DNA of 64,000 nucleotides from Alisma plantago-aquatica. Taxonomy: Eukaryota; Streptophyta; Magnoliopsida; Alismatales; Alismataceae. Below, piece by piece: positions 11,600 to 24,334 of the stretch. Numbering within the stretch: position 1 is the first letter of the stretch; each line of letters starts with the position of its first letter. The translations under genes were made by a program, and so were the position numbers. The stretch lies in NCBI GenBank assembly GCA_963693085.1, contig OY856409.1, positions 665,909,591-665,973,590 on the forward strand, in the 5' to 3' direction. A model generated the notes under the pieces. It was given only the letters and a program-made list of their open reading frames with translations. It did not search any database and had not been told where the DNA came from.

Positions 11600-12750
11600 A
11601 ATTATAAACCCCTAACAAGGATTTCATCCTCGAAATCCAGATAAAGGAAGACAGATGTATTTTATTCATCATACTATCTAGTCTTCACATATCACCTCCT
11701 TATTATGGAGATACCATCAAACTTTGATCAGCACAAGGTGTTTCTATACAAGATTCTCATAGAATCAACACACAAGGCACATGCTCCACTGTTCCTCATC
11801 ATTGACCATAAAGTCAACTTTGTGTCAAACAACACTTTTCTTGTTTATAGAAACATCATACATTCTTTATTAATATCATGTTTATGCAGAGCATAAACCC
11901 CTAAAATATGATGTTCATATTGTTTTATTATTCAGACTAATTTCACAGTTGGCCACCCCAGGTAGCCAACCTAACCCATCTGATAACTCTCAGATACCAG
12001 AATCTTTCACCTTGGTATCTATCACATGTGTTGGAAACATATCATATATATCTCTTCCTTTCATCTTGGAACATTAATTGTTTCTTAAGTCCTCATCTTG
12101 GGACCAAAGTCCAAGATAACTGATAGTTTTCTAAGTATCCATTACATGAACTCCTTTATCTTATGCACATCAAGTGTCCTAAGACCCACTTGATTGCCAT
12201 GTCCCTGAAAGGAAAGAAAACAAGGATTCATATTCCTCTTATTAATTCATGTATTTTCAACTATTCTTGAACCTTTACTGTTTGTCACATCCCATGTTCC
12301 TTGCTCTCAGCATAGGAATTTATAAGGATGATCACATAACATTATTCCTTTCTTTGTTATGTTCTAACATGTTCATGAGAATCTTATGATCTCATCACAA
12401 CTCCCATTTCCTCATTAAGGGAAAAGATCTTTATCATATTTACAACTTTATTGAACAGGGATCACCTCCCTTGTTCTCTTTCTCATCATATGAGGGTCAT
12501 ACTTTTACCTCCTCATATATACATAATGATCTAAAATCATATCAAATCCCTCTTTATTGTACTTAAGGTATGATACATTTATCAATACCATATTTCAAAT
12601 TTCATGATACTCATTAGATTGTCTCAGAATGACTACTTGATCAGAGCAATAAAAAAGACAACAATCTAAGAGTTTCCATACCCACTTTATCATCAATAGT
12701 TGTATACCTGGCCATGGTTTACAAGTACTGAGATCAAGTAGTATGCACTT
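11600..12750 (-). other. E2 interior, 3' portion with polypurine tract; no gene seen
   Basis: On the minus strand this segment ends with CGAGGATGAAATCC and a GGGG-containing stretch (11605-11635) just before the LTR start, the place of a polypurine tract. The remaining about 1.1 kb has no recognisable coding sequence. It ends at the E3 insertion. Confidence 0.7.
12746..12750. repeat. Probable target-site duplication of E3 (left, CACTT)
   Basis: CACTT precedes the first E3 LTR, and CAATT (33325-33329) follows the last. Four of five bases agree, which fits one later mutation. Equivalent 5-bp copies are not expected at the inner LTRs, and none is seen. Confidence 0.55.
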
Positions 12751-13783
12751 TGTGATGGAGTGGACTTTTGGAATCCTAAAGGGTCCAACGACTCAAGTGA
12801 AATCATAAGTTTGAGATAGATTGAGGTTCCAAACTCTTGACAAAATAGGTTTGTTGATTGATGTTAATATCAGGATTAAAATCCTTAACTTTATGCCTTT
12901 TTGAGGAATTTTAGTGGATGATCAAATAGCTGAGTTTCGTCACCAAATTTGAGTAGAAGGTAGATAGAGAGATAAAGAAGCTATGGTTAAAATTTGGTGA
13001 CAGTTGGAGGCTCCTAGAGGGAGTTATTTAGGTTTGAATATTATAAATTAATGCACATATTGATGGGTAATAGACCGAAGTTCAACCATCTAAGCCTAAG
13101 CTAGGCTGTTCCACACACCCCTTATTTGTGGGTGGGCTGCGTGGAGGTTTTGTAACCATAGATCTGAGATCCAGTGGCTGAGGAGTGCCTTCTTTAGTGA
13201 GCCACGGATCCCATGTTATGTGGGTTCTTTCACAGCCGTTGGATGCACTTTGGGCGGCAGTGAGGTCATCTCCAAGCTCCGGGTTTGGAGGAGTCAAGGA
13301 GCAGTAAGACGTGAAAACATCCATGCGACCACGATCTCAAAACGTGTACCGAATAGAAGGAGTGACCAAGTAGTTAAGCTTGAATCGACATAAGGAGTAC
13401 CCTGACTGTTCACTCGTGGCATTTGGTGAAAGATAGAGGGAGAATGAGCCTCCCTTTTTCACTGGCTCTCCACAACCACGAGCAGGTGGTAGCTGGTAGT
13501 AGAAGAGGGAGATAGAGAGGAGATCGGAGCAAGATAGGAAGGGGGTAATACAGAAACATGTCAACAGGGTCGAAGCCTAGCGCTTTCGTGGTCAGGTCTT
13601 GTGGTTTTAGTGGTGGCCGAAGGTCACTTCACTGGAGAAGTAGATGGTGCTCGAGGACATGTCCAGAGTGCTCCTCGCCGAGAACGAAGGTCGTGGTCAA
13701 GTTTGTGGAGGTCAGGAGATGCAACATATTGCTATGTTTTTAAGGATCAATACTCAGGAGTGTTTTTCCCCTTTTGTCCCGTC

Positions 13784-13885
13784 ATGGCAGCAGCCAGCGG
13801 CGGCGACCTCCTCGAGCTCACGAGGAGGAGCATCGGTCAGAAGGGCGACCGGACGGCGGCATCGAGGGAGAGAGGACAAAGCTGA
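13784..13885 (+). other. Small GC-rich ORF inside E3 LTR A (33 codons)
   Basis: A short frame beginning MAAASGGDLLELTRRS follows a GTCATGG start context and uses G/C at third positions, unlike the rest of the LTR. LTR B keeps it (start at 19253). In LTR C (start 31206) several residues differ and a TGA arrives slightly earlier. It could be the captured first exon of a host gene or chance coding in a GC-rich block. I do not recognise the protein. Confidence 0.3.
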
Positions 13886-14130
13886 TGGAGGCCTTCAGAA
13901 CTGAAGCGAAGCACCCCTATGCGGCTTCTTTCTCATCAGAGTTCCCCTGTGCGGTGGCGCCCGCTAGGAACAGAGTCCCGCTTGGGACTGATCGCGTGAG
14001 AAGAAGGGAAGACCGGGTCCATTCCTGAAAACCAACTAAACCGGCCCAATTCCAAATGAGAACCGGACGACTCAATGCTGAACCAGGAAGAACCGGCCAC
14101 AGCCAGCAAAGGAGCTGCGCCAGACCTAGA

Positions 14131-14140
14131 GCCACGTGGC
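14131..14140. promoter_or_regulatory. G-box palindrome GCCACGTGGC in LTR A
   Basis: This is a perfect 10-base palindrome containing CACGTG, the binding core of plant bZIP and bHLH regulators. It is conserved in LTR B (19601-19610) and LTR C (31554-31563), at the edge of the GC-rich block. Function is inferred only from the motif. Confidence 0.5.
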
Positions 14141-15142
14141 GCTTTATGGTTGGCTGAAAAAGGTAAATCGCCCAATAATTCAGTAAATATCCAATTCTTG
14201 AATAATTCATAGTAATTAGCTCTAGCATCAGAAAAATACATATAATATACCAAAATTCTCAGAAAAATGCATAGAACAAGATGGAAGCATAATATCCTAC
14301 TTTTGATGCGTTAATAACAGTGATATCATGTAAGACGTGAAATTCTCATATGATGGATAATAAATATCAAACGATTCCCTAAAATTATGAGAAAATACCT
14401 GTAAATCATATTTCATGTTTATAATGCATATGATGTTAGTTATGGTCATGATGATGTACGAAATCATGTAATTTGCTTAATATGTTTAATTAGGGCTAAT
14501 AACCCTAAGAAAAGGCAATAAATACATTCGTGCTCTATAAATGATGAAATTTAGAGAGAAAGCTCATATCAGTATATTGAACCTCAAATTTAATTATGAG
14601 ATCATAATGATGAACAAAATCCTTGTTATAAGAAGATGAACCTTGATACATGGGTTGTAACCCTAACTTGAATGATGTATATAAACTAAGGTTTATATGT
14701 CCACCAAAAAGGATATGGAACCTAATGTTCCGATAATGAACCATAATTTGGAAAATGACATAAGTACGATAATCTAAGAAGATAAGACAAGTAATCATGA
14801 GAATATCCTAATGAGATAAGAGAAACCCTAATGGACATAATTAGGGTTAAGATGAGATATAATAGGATGAGAACCTGATGATAGTATATGATCTTGTCTT
14901 GATCAGGTTCAAAAAAGTCACAGTTGACATCAGGAATATGTGATGATTAGGTTTCTCTTTGGAAGGTATGTCATTACCTCTTACTTGGCTTATTATACAA
15001 TATGCTTGTGTTATATGCATAGTAAAATACTTGGCATATGGTATTGGATGAAATGATTGTTCTTGTATGATATGTTGCATGATTTTCCATACTTTTTGCT
15101 ATGAACACATCAAACATAATATATCTGTTCCATTATATGAAA

Positions 15143-15300
15143 GCACCAACTCTTTGGCAGTGTGATTGGAAGTGACCTAACTCTTTGGTAGTGGTCACAT
15201 TGTACATATGGAAGCACCAACTCTTAGGCAGTGTGCTTGGACCCAACTCTTTGGTAGTGGTCACCTTGTACAGATGATCTAACTCTTTGGTAGTGATCAT
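15143..15300 (+). repeat. AACTCTTTGGTAGTG motif array in LTR A
   Basis: Five imperfect copies of AACTCTTTGG(T/C)AGTG lie at about 15148, 15179, 15222, 15244 and 15280, joined by short spacers such as GGTCAC and TTGTACA. The same array is found in LTR B (about 27095-27250) and LTR C (about 32565-32720). Confidence 0.85.
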
Positions 15301-15901
15301 AAAGGCCTTGTTATATAATGGAAAATGTACTTAAAACATGTGTTCTCTTTAGTTGATGAACATCTTTGTGCAAGTATATGATTTTCTTATATTTTGTTTA
15401 ATGCTGCCAAGTATTAGTTTTATCTTATTGCCAAGATATTATGAGAGGTATATAAACGACACGTAGGTGTACTCAGTACAATATTCTTGAATATTGTGCT
15501 GACGTGTACTGCATGTAATCTTTTGTTTAGGTTGTGGTTATGCTCTTGAAGATCCAGGATAGTTGAGAGTTGTGTGGCGAGCTAATGCACAGGTGGACCT
15601 GTTGTCTTAAGATACTGTAGTTTTAGTTTTAGTACATGTATATGTATAAGTTTGCTGTTCAATATGTAATATCAAGTGTCGTAAAAATTCATGTTGTAAT
15701 TATATGTTGAATGGTGAACATGTGTGTATGGTTTTATTATTGTTCATGTACATGTGCTACTGATTGTTTCCTTCTGACACCTTTGATTTTCTTCTTCTTA
15801 GCTTGGTGTTGGGTGTTTAAATTGGGATTCTCGCTGAGGTGAGGGTTTCAATTTGGACGTCACACATCAGATAAAGTTTTAGAAAATCTGGGGAAGTCAC
15901 A

Positions 15902-15915
15902 GGTGGTATCAGAGC
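15902..15915 (+). promoter_or_regulatory. Primer-binding site, first E3 unit
   Basis: GGTGGTATCAGAGC follows the LTR. TGGTATCAGAGC is complementary to the 3' end of plant initiator Met tRNA, the usual primer for reverse transcription of such elements. Confidence 0.9.
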
Positions 15916-18218
15916 ATGAACAATAGCAAAGCCTAACATTTGCTCATTATGCAACTTCAAACTAAAGAACCTTGAACTTAATAATCTTTAGGGTTAGATT
16001 AGTCGTCTTTTAGAGACTAGATCTGACCTAGACTCTAGGTTAGCACCTATATGTTTGAGAACTAGGTCTGCACTGGTGCTTGTTGAGTAGCAGGTCCTTA
16101 GATGTCATTCTTTCCTTGTAGTATAGCGGTATGGGACGTTGCACTATTTGAAAATGACATGCATCAAGGGAAGAGAAACTCTAGACATATTGTGCACGTT
16201 GTCTAGAGTAGCTACACTAGTCTACCCCTTGTTCTCACCCTTTTCACTAGTTTTCATGACACTGTACTCTCTACTATGTGTGGGACACTCATTTTCAGGA
16301 TTTGGTTTTTGTTTCCAAACGGATCGAACCTTGGTAGTTTTCTCTAACGCATGTTTTATCGGAGAAAAACTATATAATATTTTATTATGTATATGTATTA
16401 GAAAAATTTGTCCCCACACATGTATGAGTAGGAGGTGATCATGCAACCTAAGTGAAAAGTGAATGACATCAAGTCTATAAGAGAGAGTACATAGTTCTAG
16501 ATTAGATGTCTAGAGCCTTTTTGATGTATATGATATAGATGGAATAGATAGAATAAGTTTGATGATACGATCTAAGTTTTATATATATGATATAAGATAG
16601 TTTGTGATGATCTATGTTTGTCTTTGAGGATGTATGTTCAGTTTTGAGGATTTGAGATAAGTTTTGATGATGCAAGTAAATAGGCTTTTATGAGATAAGA
16701 TATGTTAAGATGAGACAAGTTGTGAGTCAGCATGAGCCTCAAGCTCTTTTACAAAGGAGGACCTCTAGTGTTAGGACCAGTTTTGGGGTTAGCTCAAGAG
16801 AGAGAAAGACCCAAAGGGAGAAGGTCAGAGAACCTAGACTCCATGATATGAGAAATATGAGAAATATGTGATATGATATGTCCTAAACTAGAATACTCCT
16901 AAGTGATTGAGATGAGTTGCTTTATTCATGATTCCTATAGTCCTTTTGAACCCTAGATGTCCTTGGGAGGACCAAACCCTAGAGACAGGGAGAGGCTGGT
17001 TATATGTGTATATGTGAACATGGATATGAGTACCGACCATCTAGGTGAGGGAGAGAGAGTCCCAAGACCCTGGAGGAGGCAACTATGTTAGCTTCTGGAC
17101 AACCTCATGCTCGGGTTGGTGGTCCCATGTAGGACTCTAGTGGTGTATGTATAAGAGAGTTTTGGGTAAGAAAGGTTTCAAGATAGAGATCTATGAAGAG
17201 TATGTCATATCATGTTTTGGTTGATGCTTATGTGGCTAGAGTTTGTAAAGCTATCGCTAGTGCCAATGAGGTAATCCGAGAACCCTAGACTAAGAGAGGA
17301 AAGATAAATTACATGCATATGAGATACTCATAGAGTTGAGTACTCAGAGAGTCTGAGCATGGTGATGCCCTCTTGATATGGGTTAGGAAAACCTCAGTTA
17401 GACAAGATAAAGTTTTGATAAGCCACTTGTATATTTTGTTTAACCATGGTATGATATATGTAAGGATGTGATCTAATCTCGAGATGTAGATATAACGACA
17501 TGTGGAACAACCTAGAGATGGTTTATTAGATGCTAACACATATATGGTTAATCATACACATGAATAATGATGATAATGTGAATAGTTGTCTAATCACATG
17601 AGGAATCTCTAAAAGAGTTTATAACCTTATATGAGAAAGTATAATGAGATGACACTAATGATACATATTATATGAATCATGATGTAATATGGTTGGTGAG
17701 TCTAGTGACGAATTCACTAATGAATCTGTAACTTAATAGGAAAGTGAAATGAGATCATCTTAATGATACATGCCAAATAGTGATAATGATAGTGCTTAAT
17801 AAATATGATGAATATGATCTGACAATTTTGCACTAGGTAATGATGTTGGCAAGAAAAATGGTATGTTGTAATTTTGATGCTTGGCTAAAGATAAGGAAGC
17901 AAACCTAATATATGAGACATGTAATGTCATAACCTAAGTTGGTAAACCCTGAGTTTAACCTTATATGAAGAGATGTTTCACCTTAACTGTTTTGAACCAT
18001 CCTAATAGTGCTTTGGATACATGGTTCTAGGTAACCTTTACAGATATGTTACACATAGAATGGCTCCTACATGTGGATGAGAGCAAGATAAGGTTTTCCC
18101 TGGAAGTATGATTATGGCTTACTTTCGAGGACAAAAGTTCTTTTAAGATGTACATGATGTGATAAATTGGACTTCTGGCTTAATTTCGAGGATGAAATTT
18201 CTTTTAAGGTGTGTAGGA
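15902..18218 (+). other. E3 interior 1 (2.3 kb), no gene recognised
   Basis: The stretch carries no gag, protease, RT or integrase motif in any frame. The longest frames are under 100 codons and look random. Parts near 16740-16990 resemble 62580-62830 of E5. It ends with two tandem copies of a purine-rich TTTCGAGGA motif (18123 and 18184). It matches interior 2 (27854-30171) at a few mismatches per hundred bases. Confidence 0.85.
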
Positions 18219-18245
18219 TGTGATGGAGTGGAATTTTGGAATCCT
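18123..18245 (+). repeat. 61-bp duplication of the polypurine tract and LTR start
   Basis: TTTCGAGGACAAAAGTTCTT...GATGTGATAAATTGGACTT (from 18123) is followed 61 bases later by TTTCGAGGATGAAATTTCTT...GATGTGATGGAGTGGA, which is the real tract and LTR start (18219). The first copy therefore contains a vestigial LTR head. The same pair is seen at about 30076 and 30137. Confidence 0.8.
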
Positions 18246-19875
18246 AAAGGGTCCAACAACTTAAGTGAAATCATAAGGTTGAGATAGATTGAGGGTTCCA
18301 AACTCTTGACAAAGTAGGTTTGTTGATTGATGTTAATATCAGGATTAAGATCCTTAACTTTATGCCTTTTTGAGGAATTTTATTGGATGATCAAATAGCT
18401 GATTTTCGTCACCAAATTTGAGTAGAAGGTATATAGAGAGATAAAGAAGCTATTGTTAAAATTTGGTGGCATTTGGATGCTCTTAGAGGGAGTTATTTAG
18501 GTTTGAATATTATAAATTAATGTGCATATTGATGGGTAATAGACCTAAGTTCAACCATCTAAGCCTAAGCTAGGCTGTGTCACGTGCCCCTTATTTGTGG
18601 GTGGGCTGCGTGGAGGTTTTGTAACCATAGATCTGAGTTCCAGTGGCTGAGGAGTGCCTTCTTTAGTGAGCCACGGATCCCATGTTATGTGGGTTCTTTC
18701 ACAGCCGTTGGATGCACTTTGGGAGGCAGTGAGGTCATCTCCAAGCTCCGAGTTTGGAGGAGTCAAGGAGCAGTAAGACGTGAAAACATCCACGCCACCA
18801 CAATCTCAAAATGTGTACCGAATAGAGGGAGTGACCGAGCAGTTATGCTTGAATCGACATAAGGAGTACCCTGACTATTCACTCATGGCATTTGGTGAAA
18901 GATAGAGGGAGAACGAGCCTCCCTTTTTCACTGGCTCTCCACAACCACGAGAAGGTGGTAGCTGGTAGTAGAAGAGGGAGATAGAGAGGAGATCGGAGGA
19001 AGATAGGAAGGGGGTAATACAGAAACATGTCAACAGGGTCGAAGGCTAGCACTTTCGTGGTCAGGTCTTGTGGTTTTAGTGGTGGCCGAAGGTCACTTCG
19101 CTGGAGAAGAAGATGGTGCTCGAGGACATGTCCAGAGTGCTCCTCGCCGAGAATGAAGGTCGTGGTCAAGTTTGTGGAGGTCTGGAGATGCAACCTATTG
19201 CTATGTTTTTAAGGATCAGTACTCAGGAGTGTTTTCCCCCTTTTGTCCCGCCATGGCAGCAGCCAGCGGCGGCGACCTCCTCGAGCTCACGAGGAGGAGC
19301 ATCGGGCAGAAGGGCGACCGGACGACGACATCGAGGGAGAGAGGACGAAGCTGATGGAGGCCTTCGGAGCTGAATAGGAGCACCCCTATGCTGCTTCTTT
19401 CTCATTGGAGTTCCCCTGCGCGGCGGTGCCCGCTAGGAATAGAGTCCCGCTTGGGACTGATCGTGTGAGAAGAAGGGAGGACCGAGTCCAATCCCTGAGA
19501 ACCAGCTAAACCGGCCCAATTCCAAACGAGAACCGGACGACTCAATGCTGAACCAGGAAGAACCAGCCACAACCAGCAAAGGAGCTACGCCAGACCTAGA
19601 GCCACGTGGCGCTTTATGGTTGACAGAAAAAGGTAAATCGCCCAATAATTCAGTAAATATCCAATTCTTGAATAATTCATAGTAATTAGCTCGAGCATCA
19701 GAAAAATACATATAATATACCAAAATTCTCAGAAAAATGCATAGAACAAGATGGAAGCATAATATCCTACTTTTGATGCATTAATTACAGTGATATCATG
19801 TAAGACGTGAAATGCTCATATGATGGATAATAAATATCAAACGATTCCCTAAAATTATGAGAAAATACATGTAAA

Positions 19876-19890
19876 TCAGATTTCATGTTT
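19876..19890. repeat. LINE target-site duplication, left copy
   Basis: TCAGATTTCATGTTT at 19876-19890 is repeated exactly at 26358-26372. A 15-base duplication is typical of L1-type insertion. LTRs A and C have the uninterrupted site. Confidence 0.93.
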
Positions 19891-20092
19891 TTTTTTGGGT
19901 TAAGTCAGGAGGTCGTCTATTCATCTCACCCTCCTCGTGTGAGCATTAAAAAGATTCAAAAATAGCTCCTGCTTATAAAATGCAGGTCGAACCCCCACTT
20001 GGACCTCCCACAACACAAAAACCACAACTAAAACCCCGATCACACAAAAAAACCAAACAAGACAGACTCCAAACAACACCCCAACCAAAGCA

Positions 20093-23000
20093 TTAAGGAT
20101 GCTTAATCTTCAAAACCACGTAAGGTGTGTGGTTCCTCTCAAGTAAAGCCATACCGCGAACTCTAGCCGGCAATCTGCGAGGATCGGAAATCACGATCAG
20201 ATCCTGACTGAGTACACCCCATTTACCAATCTCTCTGGGAATGGAATTGATGGCCCTGTGTACAAGCGATCCTACAATACCTTCATCCTCCATGTAGCTC
20301 TTCAACTCCCTGACGATACGAGATATCCTCCAAGGAATACAAGCAGTGCCCCATAACATGTGATATGTATTGTCATCGTCTAACTCCACCACAACGATCC
20401 GCAAGGATTGATTCTCCGCCAACTTCAACCCTACTGCACAAGCTTGAAGGGACGCAGAAAGATGATCTGTCACAGTTAACCATGCTCTAGCAATCTGACA
20501 GATTGCAGCCCGGTGATTCCTGATGATACTAGCCATCCACCACCTGTTATGACCAGAAGAATCTTTGCTTCTACCTATCGTGATGTTCATCTTCAAAGAA
20601 TTGAGGTCAGGGGTCATCCATCTCATAAGGTGAACTTCTCTAAGAGCATAGTTTGGGTCATCAATGCCGTAATGATTAAGGCGTCTGTGATCCTCCGGCT
20701 GAGCAAGGACGCGGAACCACCTCTTTTTCAACATAAAGTTGAGCTGTGCGATCATGCAGTTCATATCTCGGGCAATAGGGGCCTTACAGCCGTCATATCT
20801 GGTGCGGCATCTCCATCTCCAGATATAGAAAGGGGTAAACGTAGCAAGGCAAGATGCAATCCAATCCATAACAATGGACGATCTCCCCCGCGAACAGAAA
20901 GACAACAACTCGGTTGTGTTATATGGTCGGGCTCTAGCAGTAAGAAGAGAGAACTTGTTCCAGTAAGTAACAGTAAGGTTTCCATGAAAGAAAAGGTGAT
21001 CCCTATCTTCAGTATTGGGTTCATCGCAACATTCGCATCTAGAAGACATAGCAATATGGCACCTAATAATGTTGTCATCGGTTGGAAGGGCTCTATGGAA
21101 GAGCTTCCAAATGATCATGCAGGCCTTGGGCGCGTCAAGGTACCAAATCTTCTGAGCGGCAGAAGGAGCATCACTGTGGTCCATAGTCAAAATCTTCTTC
21201 ACATATTTTATAGTAAACTGACCCGTCACCTCCGGACACCAAACAAGCATATCATCATCTTCATTTATCTACTGGTCTGCCTTCTTGATCAGATTAATTC
21301 CTTCCTCATCGAGAAGCTGCCTCAAGGACAACCAGTCCCATCCTTCATTATGGATCCAGAAGTCACAAACGAGGAAATGATGGTTACGATCACTGGTATG
21401 CAAGGCATGATCAAAGAGCCTCTCATCACACCATAAGGAATCCCAGAAAAGGATATGTCCCTTCCCAACTCGCCATATGCAGTAAGGAAGAATTTGAGGG
21501 AACAAATTCCAAATATGTTTCCAGTATGGAGAAGCCGAATTTCTGTATCTAACATTGTGTGGATACAACGCAGATCTACTATGCGCCCTGCTCGAATATT
21601 TCTCTCTACAGAATCTAGCCCAAATCGTGTCCTTTGCTAAAATTTCCCAACATGCTTTAGCCATGAAAGCTTTATCAACTATTCTCGTATTATGAAGGCC
21701 CAAACCACCATACTCCACAGGCTTAGCAACCTTGTTCCAGCCGATCCACGCCTTACGATGGTGATTTTCTCTATCTGCCCAGAGAAACCGAGCAAGGATA
21801 GCGTCAATACGATCAGAAACTCCACATGGGATACCAATGGCAGCAGCAGTATGGACTGTCGTCGACGAGAGGACATGTGCTATGAGCAGCCTTCGACCAG
21901 CAAAGGAAAGGAGCCTAGATTTCCAAGATGCCATCTTCTGTTTGATCTTCTGAAACATGCCCTCAAAGTCATTAAGAGCATATCTACCCATTCTGATGTT
22001 AACTCCCAGATAAAGAAACGATTCCGCGGTAGTGTCAATCTCAAGAGTGTGCGCAATGTTGGAGATGATTACGTCACTCTTGCTGCCCACCGTGCATATG
22101 GACTTTGCACGATTGATCTTCTGTGCTGATGCTGCTTCATAAGTCTTCATAATCTGCTGTACACGTTGCAAAGTGTCTGGGTGGGCATTTAGGAACATCA
22201 CAACATCATCCACATAAAGAAGGAAGAGAGGGGCAGAGCCGTTGCCACGAGTGCGGAATCTGTCCAACTTGTGAACATGGTCAATGTGATGGATGTATCT
22301 ACTAAGAAGCTCTTCATAGATGATAAACAAAAAGGGGGAGATCACATTCCCTTGTTTGAGGCCCCTGAGCATGGGAAAGAAACCGTCATACTCACCCCCG
22401 ATGGAGACCGTAGCCCACGCATTCGAGAAGAATCTAAGGCACAACATGCAGAAATCATCCGAGAACCCAAATCTCATCATGATCTTCTTGAGAATAGGCC
22501 ATTCAACCCTGTCAAAAGCCTTCGACATATCTAACTTGATCATCACGTTTGGCTGCTCTCCGCCCTTGTGAATATCGTGCATTAACTCTTTGGTCATCCT
22601 GATGTGGTGAGTGATCTCCCTGCCATGAATGAAAGCCGCCTACTCCTCAGAAATAATGGAAGGCATCAACTGCGCCATTCTGTTACTGACAACTCTAGCA
22701 AGAATTCTCAAGGAAACGTTTTCAATGGATATAGGCCGGAAGTCTTTCTCAATCTTTTTAGGATTCTCGACCTTCGGAACGAGAAGGATTCTGCAGCTAA
22801 AGAGGCTCCGGTGACAAACAAGGCCTTTAAAGAACATCTCAGTCATCTTCATGAAGTCCTTCTTAATGGTATCCCACATAGCAATGTAAAAGGGGACAGT
22901 GAAACCGTCTGGTCCTGGGGCGGTGTGCGTATCCATCTGCAACAGAGCAACACGGACCTCATCCTCCATAGGAATAGCGGTGAGGGAGCTGTTATCATCC

Positions 23001-24295
23001 ATAGAAATCATCTCAGGAATAGTCTGCAACATCTCATCAAGGGCATCTTCATCGTACGTGGAACAGTCTTTATAGAAACCACTGTAGTGCTCAGCTGTGA
23101 GCTTTGCGATCTCACGAGGGTCATCCAAAATCGAACCATCATCCAGCAACAAACTACAGACACTATTGTGCTTCCTTTTAGCCTTGACGATAGCATGATA
23201 GAATCTAGTGTTCCTTTCACCTTCATTAAGCCAGCTTATACGAGATTTCTCTCTCCAGATGCATTCTTCGGTATCCAGGACCTCCTGAAGCTCATACTCC
23301 ACTTTTTTGAGATTTGTTTCATTTTCAAACGAAGGATTATCATAATAAGCTATCTGGGTAGTGTAAACAATATCTTCCAGATCTTTTTTCCTCTGCTCAA
23401 TGTCACCAAAAGTCTGCTTATTCCACGTCTTAAGGGCTTCTCTGACCATCTTAAGCTTGAAGTAGAAAGACTCGGACGGGTTCCCCCACGAAACCAAATC
23501 CCAAGTCTCATTGATAAGGTTACGACAACTTTCATGGCTTAACCACATCTGCATAAAAGAAAAGGTTCTTCTGCCCCTGAAGTTCCTCATGGTCCCATGC
23601 TGGTAAAGAATAGGGCAGTGGTCAGAAACCCTGTACCGGGTAAGGTGAGAAGACATCGCATTAGGAAGCTTTGTGCACCATGCATCATTAAGAAAAGTTC
23701 TGTCGAGTCTTTCCCAGATGGTAGGGGTACCGTACTGCTTGTTAACCCAGGTGAACTTGCTACCTTCAAAAGGGGCCTCCCTCATATTCACATCATGAAT
23801 GAAAGAGTTGAACTCCATAATCTCTTGGAAACTTCTGTCAAGTCCCCCTCTCTTTTCCACGTTGTCTCTAATGATATTAAAATCTCCCGTAATCAGCCAG
23901 CCTGCATCCCCCATCATTGTAGATAGATCAATGATATCCTCCCAGAGATTTCTTCTAGTCACATGATTGCAGCTTGCGTAAACCATAGTAACAAAGAATT
24001 CAGAATAAGGCTCCACATTAAGCTTTAACGTAATATGCTGTCTATGCATTCGGACCACAGTAGGGTTTAGCTCCTTGTCAACGTAAAGCCATAGCTTTCC
24101 GCCTTCCACCTCATTGCTGGTCGTCCAGTCAAGCCTAACAATATCAAGCAGCTCCTCCGCAACTAGTGCGTGGAGGAAAGGTTCAGCAATACAAACAATC
24201 TTCGGGGAGTGTCTTCTACAAAGCCTGCCCATGACTTTTCTAGTTTTGTTATTCGCCGCTCCTCTGATATTCCAAAATAGGATTTTAGAGTCCAT
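20093..24295 (-). pseudogene. LINE ORF2: endonuclease, RT and RNase H-like tail, two nonsense codons
   Basis: ORF2 would span 1401 codons in a single frame. Domains in order: an APE-type endonuclease with FWNIRG (N9), AEP (E38), TGDFNII and SDHCPIL; a reverse transcriptase with IKLDMSKAFDRVEW and the catalytic FLLYVDDVV box; a zf-RVT region with WKLFHRALPT and a CECC cluster; and a C-terminal RNase H-like fold (WWMASIIRN...) seen in plant L1 elements. In the tail the usual acidic residues are poorly kept, so it may be inactive. Two TAG stops interrupt the frame at 22640-22642 (within RT, before AAFIHGR) and 21269-21271 (before the zf-RVT part). Both fit single C-to-T changes from CAG. The frame is otherwise open, which suggests recent insertion. 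Confidence 0.92.
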
Positions 24296-24334
24296 ATATT
24301 TGGATCTAAGATCACACTACTGCTAGCAGCCGAT

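Larger units (their letters stand above)
12751..15901 (+). repeat. E3 LTR A (3151 bp)
   Basis: It begins TGTGATGGAG and ends GAAGTCACA, directly followed by the primer site. It includes a GC-rich block (about 13080-14150) quite unlike its AT-rich surroundings, a perfect G-box palindrome, and five copies of an AACTCTTTGGTAGTG motif near its end. It matches LTRs B and C closely. Confidence 0.93.

Noticed and set aside
13558..13743. Open frames conserved in the three E3 LTRs (MSTGSKPSxFVV...)
   Set aside because: Conservation is explained by LTR identity. There is no domain and several overlapping frames are open equally.
12751..18218. E3 as a simple solo LTR plus unrelated DNA
   Set aside because: Primer sites and purine tracts at both interiors and the third LTR show a tandem array.
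20513..21436. Long plus-strand open frame opposite the LINE
   Set aside because: It is antisense to LINE ORF2, whose minus-strand frame has clear RT and zf-RVT motifs. The plus-strand translation has no domain.
22604..23542. 312-codon plus-strand open frame
   Set aside because: It is a shadow of LINE ORF2 (endonuclease-RT linker) with no recognisable motif.
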